Below are positions 19,201 to 29,252 of a DNA stretch of 64,000 nt, one piece after another (positions within the stretch are counted from its first letter, which is position 1; each line of letters starts with the position of its first letter). The notes beneath the pieces were generated by a model. That model saw only the letters and a list, made by a program, of their open reading frames with translations, ran no database searches and was not told the DNA's origin. This DNA is from Amoebophrya sp. A120 (lineage: Eukaryota; Sar; Dinophyceae; Syndiniales; Amoebophryaceae), in contig CAJINV010000011.1 of NCBI GenBank assembly GCA_905178155.1, positions 72,154 through 136,153 on the forward strand. Direction: 5' to 3'. Position numbers and translations under genes: made by a program.

Positions 19201-21478
19201 CATAGTCGAGTTCTTTAACAGTGCAGGCACAGCGACGGTTATGCAAGAAAAAAACTACGTGAGTGTAAGTCTGTGATGCAGAAAGTGCAAAACTGTTTAC
19301 ACTTGTCATGCTGGGTCTGCGTCATAGGCTACTTTCACACGTGTTTCCACGTGCTAGCTGCGCATCACAGGAGTTCCCTGCAATGCAAAGCGAGTCTGTG
19401 ATGCTATTCTCGCTACAGAGTTACACTTACACAGTTTTTTTCCTGGATAACGGTAATGGTCGCATCGACGAGTCTCTTTCGGTTTTCTCTGTTCGCCGTG
19501 TTCATCCCGATCAACGTTCCCCATAGCTCCGAAGATTTCCTTCCCAGCAAGTACGTGGCTTGTTCGGAGAACATTTCGTGTTTGGTTGTCACCGCCACTA
19601 CTTCCTCGTCGCACCAGCCAGGCGCGCGACTGTAACAGATGTAAGCGAGGTGTGGTTTGTCTTTCTTTTCGCAGTACTTGCCGATCACTTTGAAGTCGCA
19701 CAGAAAGTGGTCATCCGTCAAGCGGGCCTCGGCCGCGCTAGGTTTCATCATCCTCGTCGAGTCGCAGTCGGCCTCGACGTAGGTCATCGCCAGCAGGTTC
19801 AGCAGTGAGCGGGTCATGTTCTCCATTGTTGCGACGACGTCCGGCGAGAGGACCGGGCCCGTCGTTGATGTTGTCTCTACTGCGTGCTGGGTGCGACGTG
19901 GAGGTGCAACGTCTTCGGAGGACCCTGTATCGTCACTGCATGTTGACCTTTTCCCTTTTTCTGTGACCGGTGCGTCGTCAAGCAGTTGCAGTCTGTTGAC
20001 CCGTTCCTGCATGGAAGATTTGGAAAATAGCTGCTCGAGCCACTGTTGCAGTGGGAGAAGGCGGTTCCGGCTTTTGTACTCCGCCACAAACTATGAAATG
20101 CAAAAAATATGTCTGGGTCTCCTGGAAGATTTCGAGATTTGTCTCATGCAGTTTTTATTCCCAGCTTCCTGAAATCAGGAATGCGCATCCTAGCATCACA
20201 GGTTCTACTGCAGCCCCTTTGTGATGCCTATTCTGCATGAGAAACACCTTCTCAGCAACATGGCCAGAAGTGAGCACCTGTTGCCAGTCATGCAAGACAA
20301 ATCTTTGTACGATCCGCACTTCGCATCACAAGTTCGGTTCCTTCCATTTCCAGACATATTTGCACTGGATACAATCGGCTCGACCGGGCACTGGAGTCGG
20401 ACCGCTAGGAGGACACAGGAGTGGAGAAAGTCTTCCGCCGGACAATAGACCTTACAGTCAAGCAGGCTACCCAAAACGGTTGGACCGTGGAAAGGGTGTG
20501 CTCGCAAATACCTTCTTATCACGGATTGCCACTCTACAACCGGTGGGCGAAAATTATTATTACCTGTAACCAGTTTCTCCAGTTCCTTCACGAAGCCGTG
20601 CTTGCCGCAGACGTAGCACAAACACAAAGGGAAGTCCGCGTGTTCTTTCAGGAACTTATCTCGTTTCGCTACCGGGTCGTACTTGCCGGGATTGTTCATG
20701 AGCCATAGGAACGTCACCCCGTCGCCGTCCTCTTTACTTTTTGCTGCCTTATCGTGGTTCTCGGCCCCACTAGGTTGACCTGAACTACTAGCCGACGCAG
20801 AGGCAGGGTCGGGGCCGCGAACGGTCAGCAACGCCGTGTGCAAAGCGGAGGGGGCACTGCCTACAGGTGCGGGAGATGAAGAAGGCGCATCTCCTCCGGT
20901 CGTGCTGGCTGTACCTGTTGTCTCTGTGATCTCCCTTGGCTCGTCGCCAGGGCCAGACCTCGTCTTGAATGCCCAAATCGCCTCCAGCAGATCGAAGAGT
21001 CTTTTCGTACACAATCGCTGTCCATCCTCGGTTTGGTAAACAACACGCCTCTGAAACCGTCCGCTTTTGTCCATGAAGGGAATCCGTGTCACCGTCCAGG
21101 AGGGCGGTATGTCTTTTGTAAGCGATATGCATTGCAAATTTTTCTGGTTCTGGAAGAATCCAAATTTTCTACGCTACAACGATCGGCCAGCATGACTGTC
21201 AAGTCTGTCATGCACGTGACCGAAGCACCTCGTTTTTCTGTCAACATGCAGAAACGCAGTTTGCTATGCAGAATTATAGGGCTTACCGATCAGCTAGAAA
21301 ATTCGCCATGCACATGCTCGGCCCTCAATTGTTGATATGTCCTCATGATTTTCCTAAGTACCTGCATCACAAGTTAATTCCAGACCCAAAACTATTTGCA
21401 GTGGATAACATGGCAGGTCCTGCCATCTCCTGTGTGGATAAACAGCAGGCGATCGTGTTTATCGGGAACCCACGACAT
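13221..21478 (-). CDS. Clathrin heavy chain-like protein with duplicated leg module and low-complexity tail
   Basis: Model from ATG 21478 (MSWVPDKHDR) to the stop at 13221, 1837 residues, with nine introners and GT-AG introns at 18067-17944 and about 15187-14787; the total is divisible by three. The exons follow the clathrin leg: KYDPVAKRDKFLKE, LGSLLDCKV, EPIVAEYKSRNRLLPLQQW, VIGKYCEKKDKPHLAY, ELWGTLIG, then AARVNEPVVWSKLGKAYLE, DSYIKANDASDYMEV and GDRLYDEGNYKAAKLLF. The last block, about 163 codons, is duplicated in tandem (17151-16660). The N-terminal beta-propeller and linker, and the C-terminal trimerisation region, are not seen; the remaining about 900 residues are Ala/Ser/Gly/Pro- and Lys-rich. 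Clathrin legs form coat lattices, but without propeller and hub this product could not build a normal triskelion. A 5' non-coding exon may end at 21643 (CAG before GTAATT). The start is uncertain because the introner nearest it has poor repeats. Confidence 0.75.
13498..13782. mobile_element. Introner element, family C, in the clathrin-like gene
   Basis: 285 bp; the right end reads ACGTTTTTGCTCAGG, the left end is its decayed complement. The flanking repeats GGGTC and GGACG are poor. Removing the element plus five bases gives NEGTLAEGAPTRRTQ in frame with an open stretch to 13221. Confidence 0.7.
17275..17535. mobile_element. Introner element, family A, in duplicated clathrin module copy 1
   Basis: 261 bp, direct repeats GTGCT and GTGTT. 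Excision gives SGTNTANCQMIGDRL, matching copy 2, which reads SGTNTEVDCQMIGDRL with no insertion. Confidence 0.9.
17608..17781. mobile_element. Introner element, family B, in duplicated clathrin module copy 1
   Basis: 174 bp, perfect direct repeat GTTCC. Excision gives DSELVYSYAKID, against ESELAYSYAKID in the uninterrupted copy 2. Confidence 0.92.
17944..18067 (-). other. Canonical GT-AG intron in duplicated clathrin module copy 1
   Basis: 124 bp from CAG/GTATTG to ATTATCAG/GTATC. A 9-bp repeat ATACCTGAT spans both junctions, as if the intron entered a CAGGT-type site. Excision gives YLESGIVAEAIDSY; copy 2 lacks it. Confidence 0.85.
18145..18320. mobile_element. Introner element, family A (short), in duplicated clathrin module copy 1
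   Basis: 176 bp, perfect direct repeat CCCGT. Excision gives IERAAEYAARVNEP, against MDRAATYAARVNEP in copy 2. Confidence 0.92.
18378..18630. mobile_element. Introner element, family A, in duplicated clathrin module copy 1
   Basis: 253 bp, perfect direct repeat CATCT. Excision gives KAEMHPEAMSVLL, against KLEMHPEAMSVLL at the start of copy 2. Confidence 0.92.
18906..19158. mobile_element. Introner element, family A, in the clathrin-like gene
   Basis: 253 bp, perfect direct repeat GGTCA. The interior resembles the 18378 element read in the opposite direction (shared segments around the CTAGGTGTTGCC and GGTGGCGTCTCATGATGAGG blocks), so the same subfamily inserted in both orientations. Confidence 0.88.
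19240..19449. mobile_element. Introner element, family D, in the clathrin-like gene
   Basis: 210 bp, ends TATGCAAGAAAAAAACTACG and complement of TATCCAGGAAAAAAACTGTG, perfect direct repeat ACGGT. Excision gives VDATITVAVPALLKN in frame. It has no TCTGGGTCTGG motif, hence a separate family. Confidence 0.85.
20092..20371. mobile_element. Introner element, family A, in the clathrin-like gene
   Basis: 280 bp, direct repeats CAAAC and CAATC. Excision gives EPIVAEYKSRNRLLPL, which lines up with the family's DELVAEVEKRNRLKLLLPW. Confidence 0.88.
21126..21407. mobile_element. Introner element, family A, near the start of the clathrin-like gene
   Basis: 282 bp with recognisable but decayed inverted ends. 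The flanks AGCGA and ACATG do not match, so either the repeat has decayed or a boundary is off. Removing element plus five bases gives GRTCHVTKDIPPSW in frame. Confidence 0.65.
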
Positions 21479-24017
21479 CTTGAGGATGCGGTTATTTCTA
21501 GTTGCCGGCTCAATCCAGTTCAAAAAAAGGGAAATTTTTTTCGTTATTTGGTTTTTCAGTGCTGTTGCTGTTACTTCTTATACGCTGACTTTTTGGGGTG
21601 TATCTTTACAAAAATTCGCTCCACCTCGTATAGTAATTACCTGAAGCCAAAGCGCAAGAAGCCTGCACAGCGGTGCTACACTTTCTACTTTTAATATCTA
21701 AAAATCTTTGAACGAGAGCAATGAAGTTAAGCAAACACCTGAAGAACGAAACAAAAAACAGTGTTGAGTTTACACATGGGCGAAACCATCAATACTATTT
21801 TTGAGTGGGGTAACAAATTCACAACAAAAGGAAAATGTACTATTTTTGCGCAGCTAGAACTTGAGGAGCTAAAAGAAAAATAACCGATAAAAAATACTCG
21901 ATCGCCTAAAAGTAAAATCAATTTGCGGAAGAAGTCGCGAGCTCAACTTTCTCATGCTAATCGTCGCTGTGGTCATGTTTTCATTCAACAGTCATCTGAT
22001 GATTACAACACTTCATGGCAACCGGTTTTTCGTGGCTCTTCTACGTTCAAGCTTTGTCGAAAAAAAACGTTCTCTTAGATGATCAAATTGATGAAAGAAA
22101 ACGGAGCTAGCCTGGCACCAGAAAGGAGTTAGCGTGCCACTGTCATTTTTAACATGATCAGCGGCACAACTCTTGTGCGGCAACTTTCTTTTTGACCACG
22201 CCGGCTGCCGAGGATCACAAGATTACTCCTTTCTACCAGAATCAACTACTAAAGCACGAAAAAAATCTCGCTGTCCTCCCATGAGTCTCTTGGTGCAACC
22301 CGTGTTCTTTTCAGTTTTACGAATGCATCTAGATCTTTTACCATCCTTCCAATGCAACTGAAAATGATTACATTTCATCCCGGAATGGAAAGTATGACGG
22401 CCGAGATGGAAATGCCGAGCACTTCTATGCCATATTTTTATGATCAGCTGCGCCACCAAACTGTTGAAGTGAAACTACAGAAGTGAACAAACCGAGGGCC
22501 GCGAAATAGCCACGTGATGCCGCTCTCCCGCTTTTGTTCGATGAAGATTCTTCATCGCGACGCAAAGATGATTTTCAATCGTGAAGATGAAAAAAAAGAA
22601 GAATGAGTTTCAGAATTTTTCGTCCTTGTGGGCTCATCCGTAGATGTAGAAACTTCTGTGTTATTCCGCGTTACTTTCTTTGAATGGGTCCTTGCTCGTG
22701 ATATCGACGGTTCTATGCCGACCGAAAATTACGTCTTCTTTACCTCTGCTATATGGTATTCTATGAGCAGCTCCTCAGCTGCGTAGATCACTTGTGGTAT
22801 CGGGATTTGTCTATCGAGTACAGTCTTGGACTCCAACATTTTCTTCCTTGACAAAAATCTAAAAAAAAAATCGAACAAGAAAATGAGTATGTTACTATAC
22901 GACGTGGTCGTTTCATCTGCATAGGTCTCATCTACGAAGGTCTCATCCGCGGAGGCGTCTACGGTGTGGAAGACGATATAAGTCTGTTCTAAAATTTTTC
23001 GTGATAGTATCAAACTTGCGTAGGTGACACTGCGACAAAGAGATTTTGTTTCCCTTGCCTCAAAAAAGTTCGGAAAATTGACGCAGACCGAGGTTCCTGG
23101 GAAGCACAGCTATGGGTCGAGATGTGCTGAAGCGACTCCGTTAGACAGCTTAGGAAGAGAACCATGCACAAATCGACAGTTGTTGCTCCAGTTGCTTCTG
23201 ACTGTTCTGGTGTACCTGTTGAGATCATTTATTTTTGTGTCGACATGATGATGTTTTCTCGTGTGTCTACTAGCGCCTAATACCTACATGATGCAAGAAA
23301 AAATTGACCGGGTGACGTTCATTTTCCGTGTGCACAAAAGTTTTACGTAGATAAGATATTATGCTTTGAAAAAAAATTTTCTATACCAGCATGAAAGGTC
23401 TTGGGTGGAGATCGCTCGAGCACCAGCTGTGCATCAGCGATGTCGCGATTGAAAACGCACACGATTCTAGTACCGTCCGGTACTTCATCATTCCTTTGCA
23501 AGCTGGATAGTAGTTGTCTGTGAGCACGATGATGAGAGTGTTCATGGATGTCACCGGAAATTGCTGTTTTCATTTTGCTTATTCACTGTCACCGCAATCG
23601 GCCTTCGATCGTTGGCTAGTGTTCGGCACGCTTTGGTGAATATGAGAGTGCACATTTCCCCGCGCCATTCATCGGTGTAGCATGAACGGCAGCACAAGCA
23701 ACGCGCAAAATGTAGTATCGGCCGCATCTTCACAAATGTTCTGCACTCGGAGTCTCGTCCTGGCTGAGGTTCGACAATCTGGCGTGCATTATCATAGAGA
23801 ATTCTTGACTTCTCTGAACTTCGGATCCTTTAACCCGATAGAAGAGGACCTGAGAATGTTTCACAAGATTATTTGTTTTCAGTATTTCAACATTTTTACT
23901 TAGCGAGCGATGTTTTTCATTTATCAATTACTAGTCACGACTTCTTGTATAGTAGTTTCACTGTCGGCAGGTTAAATCATTGCAGCACATACGCTATGGT
24001 GATGCTTATTTTAAATA
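21479..24017. other. Intergenic region between clathrin-like and NTF2-like genes
   Basis: AT-rich sequence without a convincing gene. The left end probably holds the 5' untranslated exon and a first intron of the clathrin-like gene (possible donor at 21643). A short doubled GTCTCATC(T/C) motif near 22921-22950 is the only local repeat noticed. No tRNA, rRNA or snRNA was recognised. Confidence 0.45.
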
Positions 24018-27000
24018 CTATTTTTCCCCACGCATCATCTCCAGCGCTAGTTTTTCGACCCGCCGCTGGTGCTCCTCGCCCGTTTCATCTGGGCCCTTTT
24101 CCGCCATTTCTTCGATAGATGCGGTAATATCGGCATCGAACGGCTTCTTGGGGGTCGCGACCTCGTCATCTACTGTGGTCTTCAGCCCCGTTTTCGCGTT
24201 GGAAACATCTTGATTTTTCGCGCCAGCTCCGTATCGCACGAAAAGAGTGTTACAGTTACAGTCAATTCAGCGACACAAATTTCTATGCATGAGACGACAG
24301 AAAACTTGCAATGCAGAAATCCTAAGGGAAAACACCTATGAAGCGAAGCTCCTATGCATATGCGGCATGAAAGAGCTGGTCTGTGTTGCTTGGCCTGCAA
24401 CACAATGTGTACTCAACTGTAGCACTTTTTTCTTGCGATATTCCGATCTTTGCTGCTACTGGCGTGACTTTCGGTCCCGCCCACACTGTATCCTGTGCAA
24501 AAGTATCGTATTCGTATAAATTTACTTGAATGCAAGTCTTGCATTACAAATCATTTTCTCAAGGCAGATCCGCATTACAAATTTGATTTCCCATGCTAAG
24601 AAAATTTGTAATGCATTTATAAGAGTACGGCACTTTTGCAGTTCATACGCTGGGTAAGTTTTTCCCCACTTCTTCTTCTTCGGGATGGTCGCGTCCTTCC
24701 GCAGCTCGTTCTTCTGCAGCTGCGGCTTTTTGTTTTGCGATTTCCAGTTCTCCTGCTTCTGGTTCTTCTCCGTCTTGCTATTTTTCTTGTTGTTCTTTTT
24801 CTTGAAGTGGGCAGCTTTCTTGTTCGCGTGGGTATTATTACGAAAAAAAGTGCTCGCACGGCTGTTGCTGTCTCCACTGCCGAGCTCCGAAAACTTCTCA
24901 CGCATGCAGACAATTTGGCACCCGCAATGCCTCTGCTCCCACTGCGTCTGTAGTCTGATTGTCCCAAATTTCCGCAATTTTATCCCACAGTAGAAAACGA
25001 AAAAAGCTGACGCGCGAAATCTATAATATGCAAATACAACCGAAACGCCTATAATGCACGAGACAATCTGTCTTCCATAGCTGGCGACCTGAGACGCCGG
25101 GGGGCTCGCTCGCGCCAGGCTTTCTCTTTGGCGCCGTGGGCTCTCTGGCACTATTTATAAATATCACGTCGGCGGGCTTTTCTTGTGGGATAACCTTGTC
25201 GGGGTTCGCATACTCCACGGCAACCTCTGCGTAGGCCCTGCATCGTATGCACTGAAAGCGCGTCTCGGTCATTTGGAAGCTTGTGACGCTATCTCAAGCA
25301 ACTATTTTCTCGCATGACAAAGAGGCTCGGGCATGTTTGGCCAGCCATGCAAGAAAGGCTCCACAGGATCAGGATTGCAATACACAAACAGCAGGCAACG
25401 CAGGCGCTAAATGCTCCAGATCGTGACCGTGACCGATTCGCATCGGATACGTCGCCGAGTATCCACGACGATCGCATTCTGGTCGTAACGAAAAGAGAGG
25501 AGCTATCCTGAGCAAAAACGTCCCCCATCCCACAGCCAAGTTTCTTTGTAAATGAATCTGCAACACAAAAAATCTTCAAGTTTAGGGACTTATGCATGAC
25601 AGGTGTATGTCTACAGCGTAGCGCTGAGGAGCAAGAGCAGCCGCATCAGAAAGACGCCTGCTTGTCCTGTTTACACCATTACAAACCCCAGAGCGCGGCC
25701 TCGTGCCCCATGCGCATGCGCATTAACGCCGTTTCTGTAGACGCCAACCAGCACGACAACGCTGGGGCGAGAACGTCTTTGCTCCGGATAGGAGCTGCTG
25801 CCCTCTTTCGTTCGTCCACATGGCCCAGAAGTCCCCCGCAAGTATGCACTTTGCAAAACTACGTCTGCCTCTGGATTTCTCATGCGGGATCATTTCAAGC
25901 ACAGTGCTCAAACTTGATGCATAAATGCGAGCGGCCACCTCGTTCGTCGTGCTGCAAGGTAGCTCGTGATGTAAGTGATTGATCGATTTGCAAAAAGCCG
26001 AGAGAGACTTGCCATGCTGTTATGCCCTCCAAATGCAATGCTCTTCATGCAAAAGCCTCGGCGTCAAAGACAAAACTTTGGTATCTTTCTAAGCCTACTT
26101 AGACATATTTGCATTTGGTACCAATCTCCTCCGGACCATAATACTCTTTCATGATGCCCCCCGATTCCCAGCAAAGCTTTGCCACCACCTTACCTTTGGA
26201 AAACCACTTGAAGGCAAACGCATAACCTATCCTGAGCAAAAACGTGTTCACTCCGTAGTCAACAAGTTTGGCACCGTGCAACACAAATCGAGAAGTTTTG
26301 GGCGCCACGCATGACAAATTATTCTCTGTATTGAGTTTCAGATTAGCAAGGACCGCCGCATGACGAAGCCATCTCATTGTCGTGTTTACAGCATGACAAA
26401 TGCCGAAAAACGGCTGAAAATGGCTCTCATGGGGATGTTGCGCATTACAAGTCTTCCTGTCTCTGCAAATCTGCATGACAACTGTGGTGGAGTGAAAACG
26501 TTTTTACTCAGAATAACACCGTGCGCATTGCTGTCACCGTTCTCAAACGTCGGCGCGTCGGCGGCCTGTCGCACTGCTTGATCTTGCCGTCCCGCATCGC
26601 CGTTGTCGCCCATGATGTTGTCCTCGCTGACTTGTATCGGCGAGGAGCCTCGTCCGCTTTCCCATTCGCCACTTCCCTCATGTTTCTCGCCACTTTCAAT
26701 CAAGTCCTTCTGAATTTGTTGGCCAGTCTCGTCGCAATGCGGCACCCGGTGCTCGTACCATTGCGCCGCCCGATGTAAGGTTGGGCCGAAAGCCGCTGGG
26801 TCGTCACGGTGCATGCACCCTATTCGATTCCAGCACTTTTCGTAGTCATCCAGGAACTCAGTGAAGGTCGCAGTGCAAAATTGTTTCCTTGGCGAAAAGG
26901 ACTCCTTCGCATCCAGGGCAAATTCAGGCACCTTGATCTTTTTTGTTCTACCCAGCTTGACACCTTCATTTTCATTTCTGCGTCCTATGCCCAGGACATC

Positions 27001-28527
27001 CTCGTGCAGCTTCCACGATTCGCTGATGACGGTCGGGGGCAGGGGGTCGTCGCTCTTCGCGTTTGTTTTCTTCGAGCTACCATGATGCTTGCCGTCTTCT
27101 CTGTGCTGCGCGGAAGTGTGGTTTTGTGGCGTGTTGCCCTTCAGCTGCTCCTCCTTCATCATCGCCTCAAACCGTCGCTGTTCCCCAATGCTTCCGTCGG
27201 TAGACCAGTACAAATCTGAGTCGTAGTACGGTTCCTCTTCGTGCGGGTTTTCCTCGCCGTTCATCATCTCGACGTCCTCGTCCCTGCCAGCCTCGTTGTC
27301 CGCTGCCGAAATCTCCATGTGAGTGGTCCCCTGCTCTTTGCCTCGCTGATCCTGATTCTCACCCGCACCACCCCGTGGAGCGTCCGCGCTTTCCTCGTCG
27401 CTGTCAACCATCTTGTCCTTCCCCACGGGCTTTCGCGGAGAAAGCTGTAGTCCCTTCCACGGTTTTTTCGGATGCCGATCTGCATCCTGTCCACGCTGCT
27501 TGGCTTTAGACCCGTCGCTGTTGTCCGCATCGTAGATGACGTCGTCCATTGCCACGTCAGACGACGCTTGCGAGATGTCCGAGTCGGAAAGTAGATGGTT
27601 CTGCTCTACTTCGTGGTCCGTGGCGACACGGTGGTTCTGCAGGTCGTCTTTCTCGGCGAGCAAAGCCGCCTGCCGTTCTTTTTCTTCTTCTTCCACTTCG
27701 AGCTTGCGCTGCTCGTCCGAGTCTGCCGTCTTCAACGCACCGCGACGCAGAAAAACGAAATATTCCTTCATCAGTCTAAGTTTCCCGTACTCGTCAAAGT
27801 AGAGGATTGCCTGAAAAGCCGCCTCGGTTGGCCGTCCAGCAGGTTTTCCGCCCTCATCCATGGCTTCCCACTTCACCTGGAAATCGACCACCGCAGAGCG
27901 GCGCAACGTGTCCACGAGCGAGATGTTGACCTTCTTGTACACGAGGACCTGCGTTTTGCGGATTCTGGCCCAGTAGCTTTTCATGGCCGCAGGTCCCCGG
28001 TTTTTTTCCGTACTGGATGTTGAAGATGCTGGAACGAAGACGCTTGCTTCGTTCAGAAATTCACTCACAAACTCCTCCCGCTCTTGGCTGTCTCCGTTCC
28101 AGCACTTGAAGTATCCCTGCATGAATTTCTTTGGCGTCCGTGGGTGGAAGAGGTCACGTCGAGTCTTGTTGCCCACCGTCTGCCTGTTCGGATCCATCAC
28201 CCGAAATCCAAGTGCGTACAATGCTTCCTCGCCCTCCGCATGGGTCTGTACGTAATCAGGCCGGCCGAGTTTGCTGGGCTGTAGCGGGACGTCGTCTTCG
28301 GACGATGAATCACCGCTACTTGAACTACCGTCGCTGCTGGCTTCCTCTCGTCGTGCATCATGCTGATGAATCTCGTCCTCATCACTGCTGCTGCTGCTGC
28401 CGTACTGGCTGTCTCCGTCGATCGCGAGCTCCGTGCGGGTACGCCGTAGGTCATATTCAGGGAGTTCTTCAAGTCCCTCTTCGTCGCTACAGTCGGAGTT
28501 CAGGCCGACAACGCGTGTCGTCCTCAT
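24018..28527 (-). CDS. Large acidic protein with NTF2-like (SnoaL-type) domains
   Basis: Starts at ATG 28527 and ends at the stop at 24018. Introners at 26228, 25843, 25504, 25246, 24489 and 24232, plus one unresolved intron between about 25100 and 24960. Residues 1-100 are Ser/Asp/Glu-rich. Around residues 125-250 the pattern MQGYFKCWNGD, helical stretch, VYKKVNISLVDTLRRSAVVDFQVKWEA, FQAILYFDEYGKLRLMKEYF is that of an NTF2/SnoaL-like cone fold. A second such unit ends GYAFAFKWFSKGKVVAKLCWESGGIMKEYYG after splicing, and a related-looking segment (GDFWAMWTNERGQQLLSFRYDQNAIVVDT) follows. A Lys-rich tail precedes the C-terminus. The fold assignment is inference from strand pattern; I recognise no catalytic residues and no named family. 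The frame across element 25843 needs four rather than five bases removed with it, so one boundary may be wrong. Confidence 0.65.
24232..24440. mobile_element. Introner element, family D, in the NTF2-like gene
   Basis: 209 bp, ends TATCGCACGAAAAGAGTG and complement of TATCGCAAGAAAAAAGTG, direct repeats CTCCG and TTCCG. Same length and end type as the copy at 19240. Excision gives AAKIGAGAKNQDV (the Ala may be Thr, depending on the copy kept) in frame. Confidence 0.8.
24489..24647. mobile_element. Introner element, family B, in the NTF2-like gene
   Basis: 159 bp, TATCCTGTGCAAAAGTATCG at the left and its decayed complement at the right, direct repeats CACTG and CGCTG. Excision gives GKTYPAWAGPKVTP in frame. 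Confidence 0.85.
25246..25449. mobile_element. Degenerate introner element, probable family A, in the NTF2-like gene
   Basis: 204 bp, direct repeats CATCG and CGTCG. The ends retain only parts of the family motif (TCTCGGTCATTTGGAAG against CCAGATCGTGACCG). Excision gives VVDTRRRRAYAEVAVEY in frame. It looks like an old insertion. Confidence 0.7.
25504..25790. mobile_element. Introner element, family C, in the NTF2-like gene
   Basis: 287 bp, ends TATCCTGAGCAAAAACGTCC and decayed complement, perfect direct repeat GGAGC. Excision gives RGQQLLSFRYDQN in frame. Confidence 0.87.
25843..26120. mobile_element. Degenerate introner element, family A, in the NTF2-like gene
   Basis: 278 bp; the left end keeps ACGTCTGCCTCTGGA and the right end ACATATTTGCATTTGGTA. 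Flanks GCAAG and CCAAT share only CAA. The reading frame favours removal of element plus four bases (EEIGGDFWAMW). Confidence 0.65.
26228..26515. mobile_element. Introner element, family C, in the NTF2-like gene
   Basis: 288 bp, ends TATCCTGAGCAAAAACGTG and complement of TATTCTGAGTAAAAACG, direct repeats TAACC and ACACC. Removing element plus five bases gives SNAHGYAFAFKWF in frame. Confidence 0.82.
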
Positions 28528-28787
28528 TTTCCCCGTGAATTCATTGCTCTATCGCAGAGAAAAGTAGACGGATCCATACCACAAAAAATGTTTGTCTTTA
28601 TGGTTCCTAGGGCTACAAGCAAACTCTCTTTCGTTGTTCAGCATGACAAAGCCTTTGCTACCCCTCTAACTGCTAAACCGCATCACACACAACTGCAGTC
28701 TGCACACCAGAAAACTGTCTCCATGGTGGTATCCGAAATTTCCCAGGTCGCTGTGACGCCAAATGAACAACACCAATTCGCTTTTTT

Positions 28788-29252
28788 CTAGTGTGGGTCT
28801 ACTTTTCCGTGCCGTACATTTTTCCTCAGCTGCTCATCCGTGACTAGGTCTTCCCGGGGCTCTCTTTCGTCGCGCTTTGGGTCTTTGTGCTGGTGCTCAA
28901 CCGGTTGCTTTCGTTTTTCCTGACCCACCGGCCCGAAGCCGCGGGAAGAATCGATCGTGTTACCAGCAGTCGCTGTGGTGCTGTATTCGTGCCTGTGCGA
29001 AGAGGTACCTGTGGGAGAGTCCCGTGGCGTGTCGTGCGAATTGCGGGTCGCCATGTCATCTCGCATCTCCCCTGCTGTGGTCTCGCGCTTGCGCCTCGAG
29101 GAGGACCATTTTCCACTGATGGTTTTCCGGGTGCTGTGGTCAACCCTGTCTTCCTCACGACGGGGGCTTCGACGCTCGTCCGGGCTGTAGTTGCTGCCAC
29201 CTGCAGCTCCGCGGCGCCGGCCGCTTCCCCGATGTTGACTCCTTTTGCCCAT
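28788..29252 (-). CDS. Small Arg/Ser-rich basic protein of unknown function
   Basis: A single open frame of 154 codons from ATG 29252 to the stop at 28788, without introner sequence. The product is very charged and hydrophilic (MGKRSQHRGSGRRRG at the start, EKRKQPVEHQHKDPKRDERE near the end), with no predicted membrane segment and no domain I recognise. The Arg/Ser/Glu-rich composition is like that of nuclear RNA-binding or splicing-associated proteins, but that is only composition. It lies 260 bp upstream of the NTF2-like gene's start on the same strand. It could instead be an exon of a larger gene. Confidence 0.45.
   Translation of the reverse strand: MGKRSQHRGSGRRRGAAGGSNYSPDERRSPRREEDRVDHSTRKTISGKWSSSRRKRETTAGEMRDDMATRNSHDTPRDSPTGTSSHRHEYSTTATAGNTIDSSRGFGPVGQEKRKQPVEHQHKDPKRDEREPREDLVTDEQLRKNVRHGKVDPH

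Noticed and set aside
21408-21478. An alternative start for the clathrin-like protein at ATG 21426 in another frame, behind a good-looking acceptor ending CCACACAG.
   Set aside because: It needs a four-base rather than five-base repeat at the adjoining introner. I kept the five-base rule, but this start remains possible.
24778-24780. An in-frame TAG inside a Gln/Glu-rich reading of the NTF2-like gene, suggesting stop-codon reassignment as reported for one Amoebophrya strain.
   Set aside because: Splicing out the family B element at 24489 with one repeat copy supports the Lys-rich frame instead, which has no stop here. The long uninterrupted frames elsewhere also argue for ordinary stop codons.
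24833-25079. A possible further introner between GTGGG and GCTGG flanks.
   Set aside because: Its ends are weak, the flanks share only two of five bases, and removing it would put the sequence into the frame with the TAG. An ordinary intron with unresolved ends is more likely.
26809-28538. Several plus-strand open frames of 90-140 codons.
   Set aside because: They are antisense shadows of the NTF2-like gene, with composition dictated by its codons.
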